NCBI GenBank assembly: GCA_003327425.1
Contig: QOQW01000030.1
Span: 1 to 64,000, forward strand
Length of the DNA: 64,000 nt
DNA from: Candidatus Ozemibacter sibiricus
GTDB taxonomy: Bacteria; Muiribacteriota; Ozemobacteria; Ozemobacterales; Ozemobacteraceae
Direction of reading: 5' to 3'
In this document: piece by piece, positions 1 to 6,482 of the stretch
Layout: every line of letters starts with the position of its first letter
How positions within the stretch are numbered: the stretch's first letter is position 1
The notes under the pieces: model-generated
The model's database searches: none
What the model saw: the letters and a program-made list of their open reading frames with translations, nothing else
What the model was told of the DNA's origin: nothing
Position numbers and translations under genes: made by a program

Positions 1-85
1 GCCTAGGTACAAGCCCCCCCCTTACAATTTTTTTGGCCCCCCCAAAAAATAGGAAAACAAAGTTCCCCCAAAACAGGGGAAAATG
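1..85. other. low-complexity contig-end sequence
   Basis: This stretch is a run of short homopolymers (C8, T7, C7, A6, A4 and so on) in an otherwise GC-rich, non-repetitive chromosome. The gpmI frame beginning at 391 on the minus strand closes just inside it although the family is about 500 residues long. The likeliest reading is a low-quality assembly end rather than biology. Nothing should be inferred from it. Confidence 0.6.
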
Positions 86-109
86 GCTACCAAACTGGGT
101 TCGCGATAT

Positions 110-391
110 TCACCGATAATTGCTGTCGTCGATGGCGCGCGAGATGCGCGTGAGATCCTGTTCGACGACCCGGCCGGCGCCGATGGTCAGATGGCCGGCC
201 TCGGAATTCCCGGGATCGCCGGGGCGCAGGCCGACGGCGGGGCCGGCCGCCGCCAGGCGGGCCAGGGGGCGTTCGAGGAAAAGTTTCCCGAGAAACTCGG
301 GGTTGGCCAGGCGGACCGCATTGCCGGTCGAGTGGTCTGACAGCCCGAACCCTGACAGGATGACGAGGAGAACGTTGTTCGTGGTGCCCAT
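110..391 (-). CDS. gpmI: 2,3-bisphosphoglycerate-independent phosphoglycerate mutase, N-terminal fragment
   Basis: This is the amino-terminal 90 or so residues of cofactor-independent phosphoglycerate mutase, the cytoplasmic glycolytic enzyme that interconverts 3- and 2-phosphoglycerate. Family hallmarks are the GFGLSDHSTGNAV segment, the GNSEAGH segment carrying the phosphorylated Ser, and GAGRVVEQDLTRI. The family normally has ILDGFG near the start, where Asp binds a catalytic metal; here it reads ILSGFG. The frame stops after about 94 codons next to noisy contig-end sequence. Reading another frame past the stop gives ANPV, resembling the next family segment, so the stop is probably a sequence error. 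The start is taken at the ATG at 391; an in-frame TTG lies at 397. A consensus promoter sits directly upstream. The gene is incomplete in this window. Confidence 0.85.
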   Translation of the reverse strand: MGTTNNVLLVILSGFGLSDHSTGNAVRLANPEFLGKLFLERPLARLAAAGPAVGLRPGDPGNSEAGHLTIGAGRVVEQDLTRISRAIDDSNYR

Positions 392-424
392 GCGCAACTG
401 GCCGGAGGGCCCGGCGGATGGCGG

Positions 425-453
425 ATTATACGTTGCCGGTCGACCGCTGTCAA
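425..453 (-). promoter_or_regulatory. sigma70-type promoter of gpmI
   Basis: On the minus strand a perfect TTGACA (453-448) and a perfect TATAAT (430-425) are separated by exactly 17 bp. Predicted initiation near 418 leaves a leader of about 26 nt before the gpmI ATG at 391. Confidence 0.85.
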
Positions 454-665
454 ATCAGGGTCGAGACCCGGGGCATTCCAGGAGAGCCTGAAACCTGGAG
501 AGGGAAGCCAGCGGGATCGGGGTTTTGACGAGAGGTTGCCGCCGCCGATCGGCGAGCCCGATCGCGGCGCTGCGGCAGGAGAGTCCGGAGACGGGGGGCC
601 GCCGACCCTGATTCTGCAAGCTGGTCAAGGCCGTCATGAGAACTCCTGGTCGCGAAGCAGGGAGT

Positions 666-694
666 TTGACTTTCGGGGGATGGTTCACTAGAAT
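666..694 (+). promoter_or_regulatory. sigma70-type promoter of pth
   Basis: TTGACT (666-671), a 17-bp spacer and TAGAAT (689-694). Initiation would fall around 701, only about 6 nt before the pth ATG at 707. The transcript is therefore close to leaderless, in keeping with the lack of a Shine-Dalgarno sequence. Confidence 0.8.
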
Positions 695-706
695 CGGCAC
701 GCAGAC

Positions 707-1357
707 ATGATCATCGTTGGATTGGGGAATCCGGGGCCCGAATATGAACACACCCGGCACAATGTGGGGTTCTGGGCTCTCGACCACGCGGCCGAGCGGT
801 TCAAGGCCCGGTTCGGACCCAGCCCCTGGAAGGCACGAACGGCGGTCTTCCATTTCAAAGGCGCTACCCACTACCTGGTCAAGCCGCAGACCTACATGAA
901 CCTGTCCGGGGAAGCGGTCGCCCGCATCATGGCCGCGGAAGGGGCGGCGCCCGGCGACCTGCTCGTGGTGGTTGACGATATCAACCTCCCGGTGGGGAGG
1001 CTGCGGTTGCGGCCCTCCGGCAGCGAAGGCGGGCATAACGGGCTGCGGTCGATCATCGGATACGTGGGCCAGGATTTCTGGCGCCTGCGGATCGGCGTAG
1101 GCAAGCCGGCCGGTGGGGCCGGCGGGGCGGGGCTGGTCGAGCATGTCCTCGGGCCGCTTCCCCCGGCTGAGCGGGAAATCCTTGATCGGGTGCTGGAAGA
1201 TGTGCCCGACATCATCACCTTGTTGCTGCTGGGGATGGGCGCCAAGGCCATGAGTCGCTACAACTGCCGCCATCACGCGCTCCCGTCCGACCCGCCGCGG
1301 GAGCCCAAGCCGCCACCACGTACCCCTCCGTCCGGGGAGGGCCCCCCGAGCCCTTGA
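707..1357 (+). CDS. pth: peptidyl-tRNA hydrolase
   Basis: Cytoplasmic Pth cleaves the ester bond of peptidyl-tRNAs released from stalled ribosomes and so recycles tRNA. The protein carries the family signatures in order: GLGNPGPEYEHTRHNVG with catalytic His18, KPQTYMNLSG with the substrate-binding Asn, the DDINLPVG acidic motif, and GGHNGLRSI. At 216 residues it is slightly longer than the usual 185-200. The excess is a Pro/Arg-rich tail after about residue 185 that is probably disordered. The start has no clear Shine-Dalgarno, but the promoter 13 bp upstream predicts a near-leaderless mRNA. It is monocistronic, ending 100 bp before the chemotaxis operon. Confidence 0.97.
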   Translation: MIIVGLGNPGPEYEHTRHNVGFWALDHAAERFKARFGPSPWKARTAVFHFKGATHYLVKPQTYMNLSGEAVARIMAAEGAAPGDLLVVVDDINLPVGRLRLRPSGSEGGHNGLRSIIGYVGQDFWRLRIGVGKPAGGAGGAGLVEHVLGPLPPAEREILDRVLEDVPDIITLLLLGMGAKAMSRYNCRHHALPSDPPREPKPPPRTPPSGEGPPSP

Positions 1358-1396
1358 CCGGTGGCCTGCCATCCCTCTTTTCGGCGTGTCCTTTTC

Positions 1397-1425
1397 TTGC
1401 ATTTCCCCGACGGAATGATTATAAT
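1397..1425 (+). promoter_or_regulatory. sigma70-type promoter of the cheC operon
   Basis: TTGCAT (1397-1402), 17 bp, then a perfect TATAAT (1420-1425). Initiation near 1432 gives a leader of about 26 nt before cheC, with a purine-rich AGGGGG in the Shine-Dalgarno position. The chemotaxis/sigma28 operon is thus read by the housekeeping polymerase. Confidence 0.82.
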
Positions 1426-1457
1426 GGCCCATTATCAATCCCTCCAGGGGGCAGCCC

Positions 1458-2078
1458 ATGGATGACGTCCTCAACCTGACCAAGCGTCAGCTCGATGCCC
1501 TGCGCGAGCTGGGCAACATCGGTTCAGGCAATGCGGCCACTGCGCTGGCGCAATTCCTGAATCGGAAGATCGATATGGACGTACCGTCCGCCAAGATCCT
1601 GCCCTTGGCTGAGGTGTCCGGCCTGGTGGGCGGTCCCGAACAGCAGGTCCTCGGAATCTTCCTGAAGGTCATGGGCCAGTTGTCAGGGCGGTTCATCCTC
1701 CTGGTGCCCACGAGCACGGCGATCAAACTGTTGCAGGCGCTGATGCCCGGGTTCGAGATCAATTTCAGCAACGGCAAGTTCGGGGAGATGGAAACCTCCT
1801 GCATGCGGGAGGTCGGCAATATCCTGGCCGGCTCCTTCCTGAACGCGTTGTCGGTGCTGACGCGGGTGCCCATGCTGAACTCGTTGCCCTCGATGGCCAT
1901 CGACATGGCGGGCGCCCTTCTCGACAGCGTGATCTCCGATATGGCCGCGGTCAGCGATCATGTGTTGATGATCGAGACCGCCTTCGTCGAAAGCCAGGAA
2001 AACCTGCGGATCCACATCTTCCTGCTGCCTGATCCGGCTTCGCTCGATCGGCTCCTCGAGATCCTGGGGGTCAAGTAG
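1458..2078 (+). CDS. cheC: CheC-family CheY-P phosphatase
   Basis: CheC dephosphorylates CheY-P and, in complex with CheD, tunes chemoreceptor deamidation. The 206-residue protein has both pseudo-symmetric active sites of the family: D13-x3-E17-x2-N20 near the start and S114-x3-E118-x2-N121 in the second half. Both appear intact, so phosphatase activity is plausible. It lies 4 bp upstream of cheD, followed by a small membrane protein and a FliA-type sigma factor, forming one motility operon. The start is the only ATG suitably placed behind the purine-rich ribosome-binding site. Confidence 0.93.
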   Translation: MDDVLNLTKRQLDALRELGNIGSGNAATALAQFLNRKIDMDVPSAKILPLAEVSGLVGGPEQQVLGIFLKVMGQLSGRFILLVPTSTAIKLLQALMPGFEINFSNGKFGEMETSCMREVGNILAGSFLNALSVLTRVPMLNSLPSMAIDMAGALLDSVISDMAAVSDHVLMIETAFVESQENLRIHIFLLPDPASLDRLLEILGVK

Positions 2079-2082
2079 TCTG

Positions 2083-2568
2083 ATGCCCGAAATCTATCCC
2101 GTCGGCATGGCGGATATCCGGATTGCCAAGGCCCCCGACGTGCTGGCGGTCTACGGCGTGGGATCCTGCGTCATCGTGGCGATGTACGACCCCAAGACGA
2201 CCATCGGGGGGCTGGCCCACGTCATTCTGCCCGATTCCACCGGCATCGCGCCCGAACGGCTGAATCCCAAGAAGTTCGCCGATACCGCCGTTCCCTTGCT
2301 GTACCAGACCCTCAGCCATGCCGGGGTGTATAAAAGCAGTCTGTGGGCGAAGGTGATCGGCGGGGCCGAGATGTTTCCGCCGACCGAGGATTTCTCGCTC
2401 AATATCGGCAAGAAGAACACCGAAGCCGTCCATGATGCGCTGCGGAAGCTCGGCGTCCCGGTGCTGGCCGAAGACACCGGCGGCACGGTGGGGCGATCGC
2501 TGGAGATGCGCCTCGACTCCGGCAAGATCGCCCTCACGGTGCTGGGCGAAAGCGTGAGGGAGTTGTGA
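2083..2568 (+). CDS. cheD: chemoreceptor glutamine deamidase CheD
   Basis: CheD deamidates specific glutamines of methyl-accepting chemotaxis proteins and partners with CheC. The sequence shows the GVGSCV motif with nucleophilic Cys29, the GGLAH motif with His46, the LPDS turn, the KFADTA segment, GGAEMF and the EDTGGTVGRS signature; the full length of 161 residues is typical. The catalytic Thr six residues before Cys in well-studied CheD (TxGLGSC) is replaced here by Val23 (VYGVGSC). Activity may therefore differ. The gene starts 4 bp after cheC and is probably translationally linked to it. The short spacing to 2572 continues the operon. Confidence 0.94.
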   Translation: MPEIYPVGMADIRIAKAPDVLAVYGVGSCVIVAMYDPKTTIGGLAHVILPDSTGIAPERLNPKKFADTAVPLLYQTLSHAGVYKSSLWAKVIGGAEMFPPTEDFSLNIGKKNTEAVHDALRKLGVPVLAEDTGGTVGRSLEMRLDSGKIALTVLGESVREL

Positions 2569-2571
2569 GGC

Positions 2572-2979
2572 ATGACGCGACTGCCCTTGCTGTTCGGATT
2601 GTTCCTGTCGGCCGCGGTCACCGGCGTGGTGTTCCTGCTGTCGTTGCTGGCCAGAGTCACCCTGGTGACTCTGCTGTATCGGGCGCTCGTCGTGTTCTTC
2701 GTGTTCGGATTGCTCGGGGTCGGGATCGGCAGCATCCTGGAAGTCCTGCTCATGCCCATCACCAAGGCGCAAGAGGAGGAACGCCTCGAAGCCGAGCGGA
2801 CGCTCGAGCATCCGCACGTGGTCGAAGAGCTGGGCGATCTGCTGCAGAAGCCGGTCGGTGCCCCGTCGTCCACCCCGGCCGGGGCTGGAGCGCGAGGCTT
2901 GCGGCCGGTCGTGCTGCCTCGGGTCACGGTCGAAGGCGGCAAGGTCGTCGATCGGGGCGATTCGGCGGTGGTGTCATAG
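2572..2979 (+). CDS. small two-helix membrane protein of the chemotaxis operon
   Basis: I do not recognise a family. The 135-residue protein begins with two hydrophobic helices (about residues 5-28 and 33-58), followed by a charged Glu/Lys-rich segment (65-95), a Pro/Ala/Gly linker and a short beta-type tail. The topology suggests an inner-membrane anchor with a cytoplasmic tail. It starts 3 bp after cheD and ends 20 bp before the sigma factor, so it is co-transcribed. By position it could be a motility or polar-localisation accessory; this is inference only. Clean codon usage and tight packing argue that it is a real gene. Confidence 0.75.
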   Translation: MTRLPLLFGLFLSAAVTGVVFLLSLLARVTLVTLLYRALVVFFVFGLLGVGIGSILEVLLMPITKAQEEERLEAERTLEHPHVVEELGDLLQKPVGAPSSTPAGAGARGLRPVVLPRVTVEGGKVVDRGDSAVVS

Positions 2980-2999
2980 GCTGCTCGCGGAGGTCATAA

Positions 3000-3839
3000 G
3001 TGGATCAGGAAACATTGACAGGCAAAGAGAAAGAAGCGGCCGACCTCAAAAAAGCCGCCGCCCGGGCCCAGGAAGAAGAAGATCAGCGTCTCTGGGCGCA
3101 GTACAAGCAGACCCGGGACCAGCGCATCAAAGATGCGCTGATCATGAAATACGCCTCCTTCGTTAAATATGTGGCCGGTCGGATCGCAGTCAACCTGCCC
3201 AGCAATGTCGAATTCGACGATCTGGTCAGCTACGGCATCCTGGGCCTGATCGACGCCATCGACAAGTACGACCCCGAGCGCAAGGTCAAGTTCAAGACCT
3301 ACGCCAAGACCCGCATTCGTGGCGCCATCTTCGACGAGCTGCGCGTCCTCGACTGGACGCCGCGCTCCATCCGTCAGAAGGCTCGCAAGCTTGAGAAGGC
3401 GTATGCCAAGCTGGAAGGCAAGCTCGGTCGCGATGCCACCGACGAAGAGATCGCCGAATTCCTCAAGATCGACATCTCCGAGCTGCACAAGCTGTTCGAC
3501 GAGACCAAGAAGTCGCTGCTGCTGTCGCTCGATGAGATCTTCTACGATGATGAAGAGGGCTCGTCACGGTTCGATTTCGTCGAGAATCAGAAGAGCGACA
3601 ACCCCCAGGCCAAGATCGAGGAGGCGGAAGCCAAGCAGATCCTGGCCGACGCCATCAGCAAGCTCTCCGAGCGCGAGCGCATGGTCATCACCTTGTACTA
3701 CTACGAAGATCTGACCTCCAAGGAGATCGGCAAGATCCTCGGCGTCTCCGACTCGCGCGTCTCGCAGCTCCATACCAAGGCGATCCTGCGCCTGCGCGGC
3801 CGTCTGGCGCGGTTGCGCGATTCCCTGGTCGAGGACTGA
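3000..3839 (+). CDS. fliA: FliA/WhiG-family sigma factor (sigma28)
   Basis: An alternative sigma factor of the flagellar/motility class. Region 2 is seen in KYASFVKYVAGRIA through YGILGLIDAIDKYDP and the -10 recognition helix FKTYAKTRIRGAIFDELR; the RSIRQKARKLE segment starts region 3; region 4 ends in a helix-turn-helix (LTSKEIGKILGVSDSRVSQLHTKA). The length of 279 residues is slightly above the usual 240-260 because of an acidic N-terminal extension of about 30 residues. It starts at GTG with GGAGG centred about 9 nt upstream. As the last gene of the cheC operon it probably directs late flagellar and chemotaxis promoters elsewhere. Confidence 0.95.
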   Translation: MDQETLTGKEKEAADLKKAAARAQEEEDQRLWAQYKQTRDQRIKDALIMKYASFVKYVAGRIAVNLPSNVEFDDLVSYGILGLIDAIDKYDPERKVKFKTYAKTRIRGAIFDELRVLDWTPRSIRQKARKLEKAYAKLEGKLGRDATDEEIAEFLKIDISELHKLFDETKKSLLLSLDEIFYDDEEGSSRFDFVENQKSDNPQAKIEEAEAKQILADAISKLSERERMVITLYYYEDLTSKEIGKILGVSDSRVSQLHTKAILRLRGRLARLRDSLVED

Positions 3840-4293
3840 GGCGCCTCTGGCGTCTGACCGCCCGGTGGTGGGCCCCGGCCACCTTGTCGGGGGGGCGATC
3901 GCCTCGGTTTGACCGCGAGCGGAACCGCTCTCCTTTTCAGGCGCGGGATCGTCGGGATCTCATTGGGTCGACCTCCCGAATGGACCCCGGGCAACACACG
4001 CGGCAGCAGGGTTGTTCCCTTCCGGAATGAGCGGGGTCTGTTCTCCGCGGCCTCGACGAGAAGACCACCATCCAGGAGCTGCACGCCTGCGGGAGGAACT
4101 CGACCGCTTCCTCGCGGCGGAAGGCGCCGAGCCCGATGGTGGATCGAGCCGGGGGCGCCCCTGGCGCTGCCCCGAACAGGTGGCTCTGGCCGGGACGGGA
4201 ATGGGGCCGGAAAAAAACGATCACTCCCTCGGATGAACCTTCCGAGGGAGTGCGAGGGGCTGGAGAACGGCGCGGGCGTCGGTCGGCTCGAGG
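3840..4293. other. convergent intergenic region
   Basis: This is a 454-bp gap between fliA and the convergent HAMP protein gene. It holds the intrinsic terminator of the minus-strand gene at 4215-4252. The rest is GC-rich sequence in which I see no convincing gene. The few reading frames here lack ribosome-binding sites and have unusual Arg-rich composition. Confidence 0.6.
4211..4252 (-). terminator. intrinsic terminator of the HAMP gene
   Basis: A perfect 12-bp stem (4252-4241 with 4233-4222 on the minus strand) closes a 7-nt loop. On the minus strand it is followed within a few bases by T7 (4217-4211). This is a textbook Rho-independent terminator about 40 bp downstream of the stop codon at 4294. 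Confidence 0.92.
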
Positions 4294-4896
4294 TCAGGAG
4301 CCGGTGGGGCCGCTGGCCGGCGGTTCGTCGTCGCGGGTGATCTTGAACTGGTCGATCTGCTCTTTGAGGGCCTGGGCGCTCTTGGCCAGCTGGGCGAAGC
4401 GCTCGTCGTGGCCGAGGGAGGCCAGCTTGGTGGCGATGTCGTCGCTGAGGGTGCGAGCCTGCGCCAGGGTCTCGCGGAAGCGGCTGAGCATCTGGTTGAT
4501 GGCGGCCGCCACTTCCTTCAGGCTGTCGTTCTTGCGCAGATGGATCTCGAAGGTCAGGTCGCCGCGCGCGATGCGCTGCAGGCTTTTCTCGAGCTTGTAG
4601 GCCGGGCCGGCGAACTGGTGCGAGTACATGATGCTGACGATGAAGACGATGATGACGTTGACCAGCACGAGCAACAGCAGGCGGGGCCAGAGGTCGAGAA
4701 TGAACAGGCGCATCAACCCCTCGGTGGTCTGGGTTTCGGTGAGGGTGGCGCGGGTCTGCATGAAGAAGGAGCCCAGGACATAGATGTTGCAGGCGGTGAT
4801 GACGGTGATGAGGAACACCAGCAGCAGGATCGTCCCGGCGAACCTGCTCTGCATGCCCTTGGCGATGAAGTAATTCTTCCGCTGGGTCAAGCTCAT
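4294..4896 (-). CDS. HAMP-domain membrane protein without signalling output
   Basis: A 200-residue inner-membrane protein with transmembrane helices at about 20-42 and 68-95 and a short periplasmic loop. A HAMP domain (about 95-147, including the FAGPAYKLEKSL start and GDLTFEIHLRKNDSL) and a terminal helical coiled-coil region follow. It resembles the membrane-HAMP portion of chemoreceptors but has no methyl-accepting, kinase or cyclase domain. It could act as a decoy or adaptor for receptor arrays, or be a stand-alone sensor. It has its own TTGACA-N18-TAAGAT promoter and an intrinsic terminator, so it is monocistronic. The neighbouring chemotaxis operon makes a motility link plausible but unproven. 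Confidence 0.85.
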   Translation of the reverse strand: MSLTQRKNYFIAKGMQSRFAGTILLLVFLITVITACNIYVLGSFFMQTRATLTETQTTEGLMRLFILDLWPRLLLLVLVNVIIVFIVSIMYSHQFAGPAYKLEKSLQRIARGDLTFEIHLRKNDSLKEVAAAINQMLSRFRETLAQARTLSDDIATKLASLGHDERFAQLAKSAQALKEQIDQFKITRDDEPPASGPTGS

Positions 4897-4932
4897 GCCT
4901 CTCCCCTTTCGCTTGGGTCGTGATGTGACGCC

Positions 4933-4962
4933 ATCTTACCCGGATGGCTCAGCGTTTGTCAA
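4933..4962 (-). promoter_or_regulatory. sigma70-type promoter of the HAMP gene
   Basis: On the minus strand TTGACA (4962-4957), an 18-bp spacer and TAAGAT (4938-4933). Initiation near 4926 yields a leader of about 30 nt before the ATG at 4896. Confidence 0.82.
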
Positions 4963-5056
4963 CGAGGCGACGGGGGGAAGCTCGGGAGCGACCGAGGGCC
5001 GACCGACGAAGACGAGTGGGTTCGGAAACAGGCCGCGGGGGCCGATACCCTGGGCG

Positions 5057-5461
5057 ATGGCTCGACGTGAACGATGGCTCTGCCTGGTGGTCGGGGCGCT
5101 CGTCGCCCTCACCGGCTGCGCCAGCTCGGGCAGCAACCCGAGCGGGAGCGGGCCGGCCGGGGTCTACGAAACCGGGATCGCTTCCTGGTACGGAGAAGCC
5201 TACCATGGACGGCCGACCGCCTCGGGGGAGATCTTCAACATGTACCAGCTCACCGCGGCCCACCGTCGGCTGCCGTTCGGCACCATGGTCGAGGTCGAGC
5301 ACCTGGGTAATGGTCGGCGGGTCCGGGTGCGGATCAATGACCGGGGACCGACCCCGCCCGACCGCATCATCGATCTGTCGAAAGCGGCGGCGGGTGAGCT
5401 GGGCATGCTGGCCGCCGGTCTGGCCGAAGTCGCCCTGCGGGTGGTCGGGACTTCCCCCTGA
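5057..5461 (+). CDS. rlpA: RlpA-like septal lipoprotein (double-psi beta-barrel)
   Basis: An exported lipoprotein with a signal peptide ending in LTGC (lipid-modified Cys21), then one RlpA double-psi beta-barrel domain. The family signatures ASWYG, HGRPTASGE, LTAAHRRLPFGT, VRINDRGP and RIIDLSKAAA are intact, including the conserved His and Asp associated with lytic transglycosylase activity on denuded glycan. There is no SPOR domain, so the 134-residue form is a minimal RlpA. I chose the ATG at 5057 because it gives a proper signal peptide; the longer upstream frame does not. It likely acts at the periplasmic face of the outer membrane in cell-wall remodelling. Confidence 0.9.
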   Translation: MARRERWLCLVVGALVALTGCASSGSNPSGSGPAGVYETGIASWYGEAYHGRPTASGEIFNMYQLTAAHRRLPFGTMVEVEHLGNGRRVRVRINDRGPTPPDRIIDLSKAAAGELGMLAAGLAEVALRVVGTSP

Positions 5462-5528
5462 GGGCGAGTCTGCCCAAGACGGCGAGCGAGGGCGAGCGGC
5501 GGGCGGGCGCGGCCTCCGGCGGGGCCTT

Positions 5529-5999
5529 CTACAGATTCCCCGACGAGTGGTCCTCGTGGGAATAGTAGCGGCGGTTCTCGTAGACCGCCCATCCCTGGTA
5601 GCGGCCGCTCTTGCCTTTGAACGGGGCTTCGACGATGCCGCCGCGGGGATCGTACTGGTACTCGCCGAAGAACTGGATCAGTCTTCCCACCTGCAGCGGG
5701 ATGGTCTCCGAGCCGGTGATGTTGTACTGGAACAGGAACTCGGTCTGGCCATCGCGACTGCGGACCCGGCAGCGTTGATAGGCGGGACCGCTGGCCACCC
5801 CTGGTTCGACGGGCAGGATCTGGATAATATGACCGCCGTCGCGCACCTCGGCCTTGCGCAATTGCTGCTGGAAAGCCTCGGTGACGGTGAGATCCTGGCT
5901 CATGTAGTTGGCGAACACGAAGATGGCGAACACCACCAGCGGAATGGTGATGAGGATGGCGGAATCCTGCCAGGTCAGTTCCGGGGGCTTCTTGCTCAC
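5529..5999 (-). CDS. membrane-anchored DUF3465 family protein
   Basis: A 156-residue protein with one N-terminal membrane anchor (about residues 13-32) and an extracytoplasmic DUF3465 domain. Recognisable elements are the YQRCRVRSRDGQTEFLFQYN core, a FFGEYQYDPRGGIVEAP segment and the closing GWAVYENRRYY. The domain has an OB-like beta-rich pattern; its function is unknown. Translation starts at GTG 5999 behind AGGAGG. The gene is convergent with rlpA and stands alone. Confidence 0.82.
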   Translation of the reverse strand: MSKKPPELTWQDSAILITIPLVVFAIFVFANYMSQDLTVTEAFQQQLRKAEVRDGGHIIQILPVEPGVASGPAYQRCRVRSRDGQTEFLFQYNITGSETIPLQVGRLIQFFGEYQYDPRGGIVEAPFKGKSGRYQGWAVYENRRYYSHEDHSSGNL

Positions 6000-6482
6000 G
6001 ACCGACTCCTCCTGTCGGGGTGGAAAATGGCGCCCGCGAGGGTGATGGGCTCTGGGCGCGCCCTACCATAGCACAAGCCCCGGATGACGTCCAGTGGGTC
6101 GGCGGCCGGAGCAGGCCCCGCGCGCGGCTGTCCGTTCCTGGCTGGGCGGGCGTTCGGTCGGGGGGCTGTTCCCATTCGCTACGGCGCGAGGCCGCGGGTG
6201 GTGGGCCGGGGACTCGCTGCGAGAAGGCCGAGGTGGTGGTCAGAAGCGGGCTTGGACGATCGGGGCCGCAGGGCGTGTCCCCACCGCCAGGAAGCGGTTC
6301 TCCCATTCTCCGAGACGAGGCTAAAGTCTCGCGCTGCGCGTGCCGATGGTTGTGGTGGAACAGCGGAAGACAAGGAGGTCGGATTCCCTTCCTCTGGAGG
6401 GATACCTAGGGCGACCCCCGGGATCCCAGCCTCGGGCGCCGGACCCGTCCATGCCCGGAACCTGATCAGCAAGGAGCGCACC
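6000..6482. other. intergenic region before the envelope operon
   Basis: A 483-bp gap between divergent genes. A small hairpin with CGAGAC/GTCTCG arms and a 9-nt loop lies near 6312-6333. I looked for cell-wall-hydrolase-associated riboswitches (ydaO c-di-AMP class, GEMM c-di-GMP class) and found no convincing match. No supported gene; the long open frame through it is a GC-driven extension of the downstream gene. Confidence 0.5.

Larger units (their letters stand above)
398..706. other. divergent intergenic region gpmI/pth
   Basis: This 309-bp gap separates the divergently transcribed gpmI and pth genes. It holds one promoter for each (425-453 minus, 666-694 plus). I see no further gene, RNA or repeat in it. 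Confidence 0.7.

Noticed and set aside
6290-6400. Possible cyclic-dinucleotide riboswitch upstream of the LysM/M23 gene
   Set aside because: Neither the conserved GEMM core nor the ydaO core can be aligned; only a short hairpin is present.
6084-6482. Upstream extension of the LysM/M23 frame
   Set aside because: No RBS and no plausible signal peptide; GTG 6483 has AAGGAG at good spacing and an export segment right after it.
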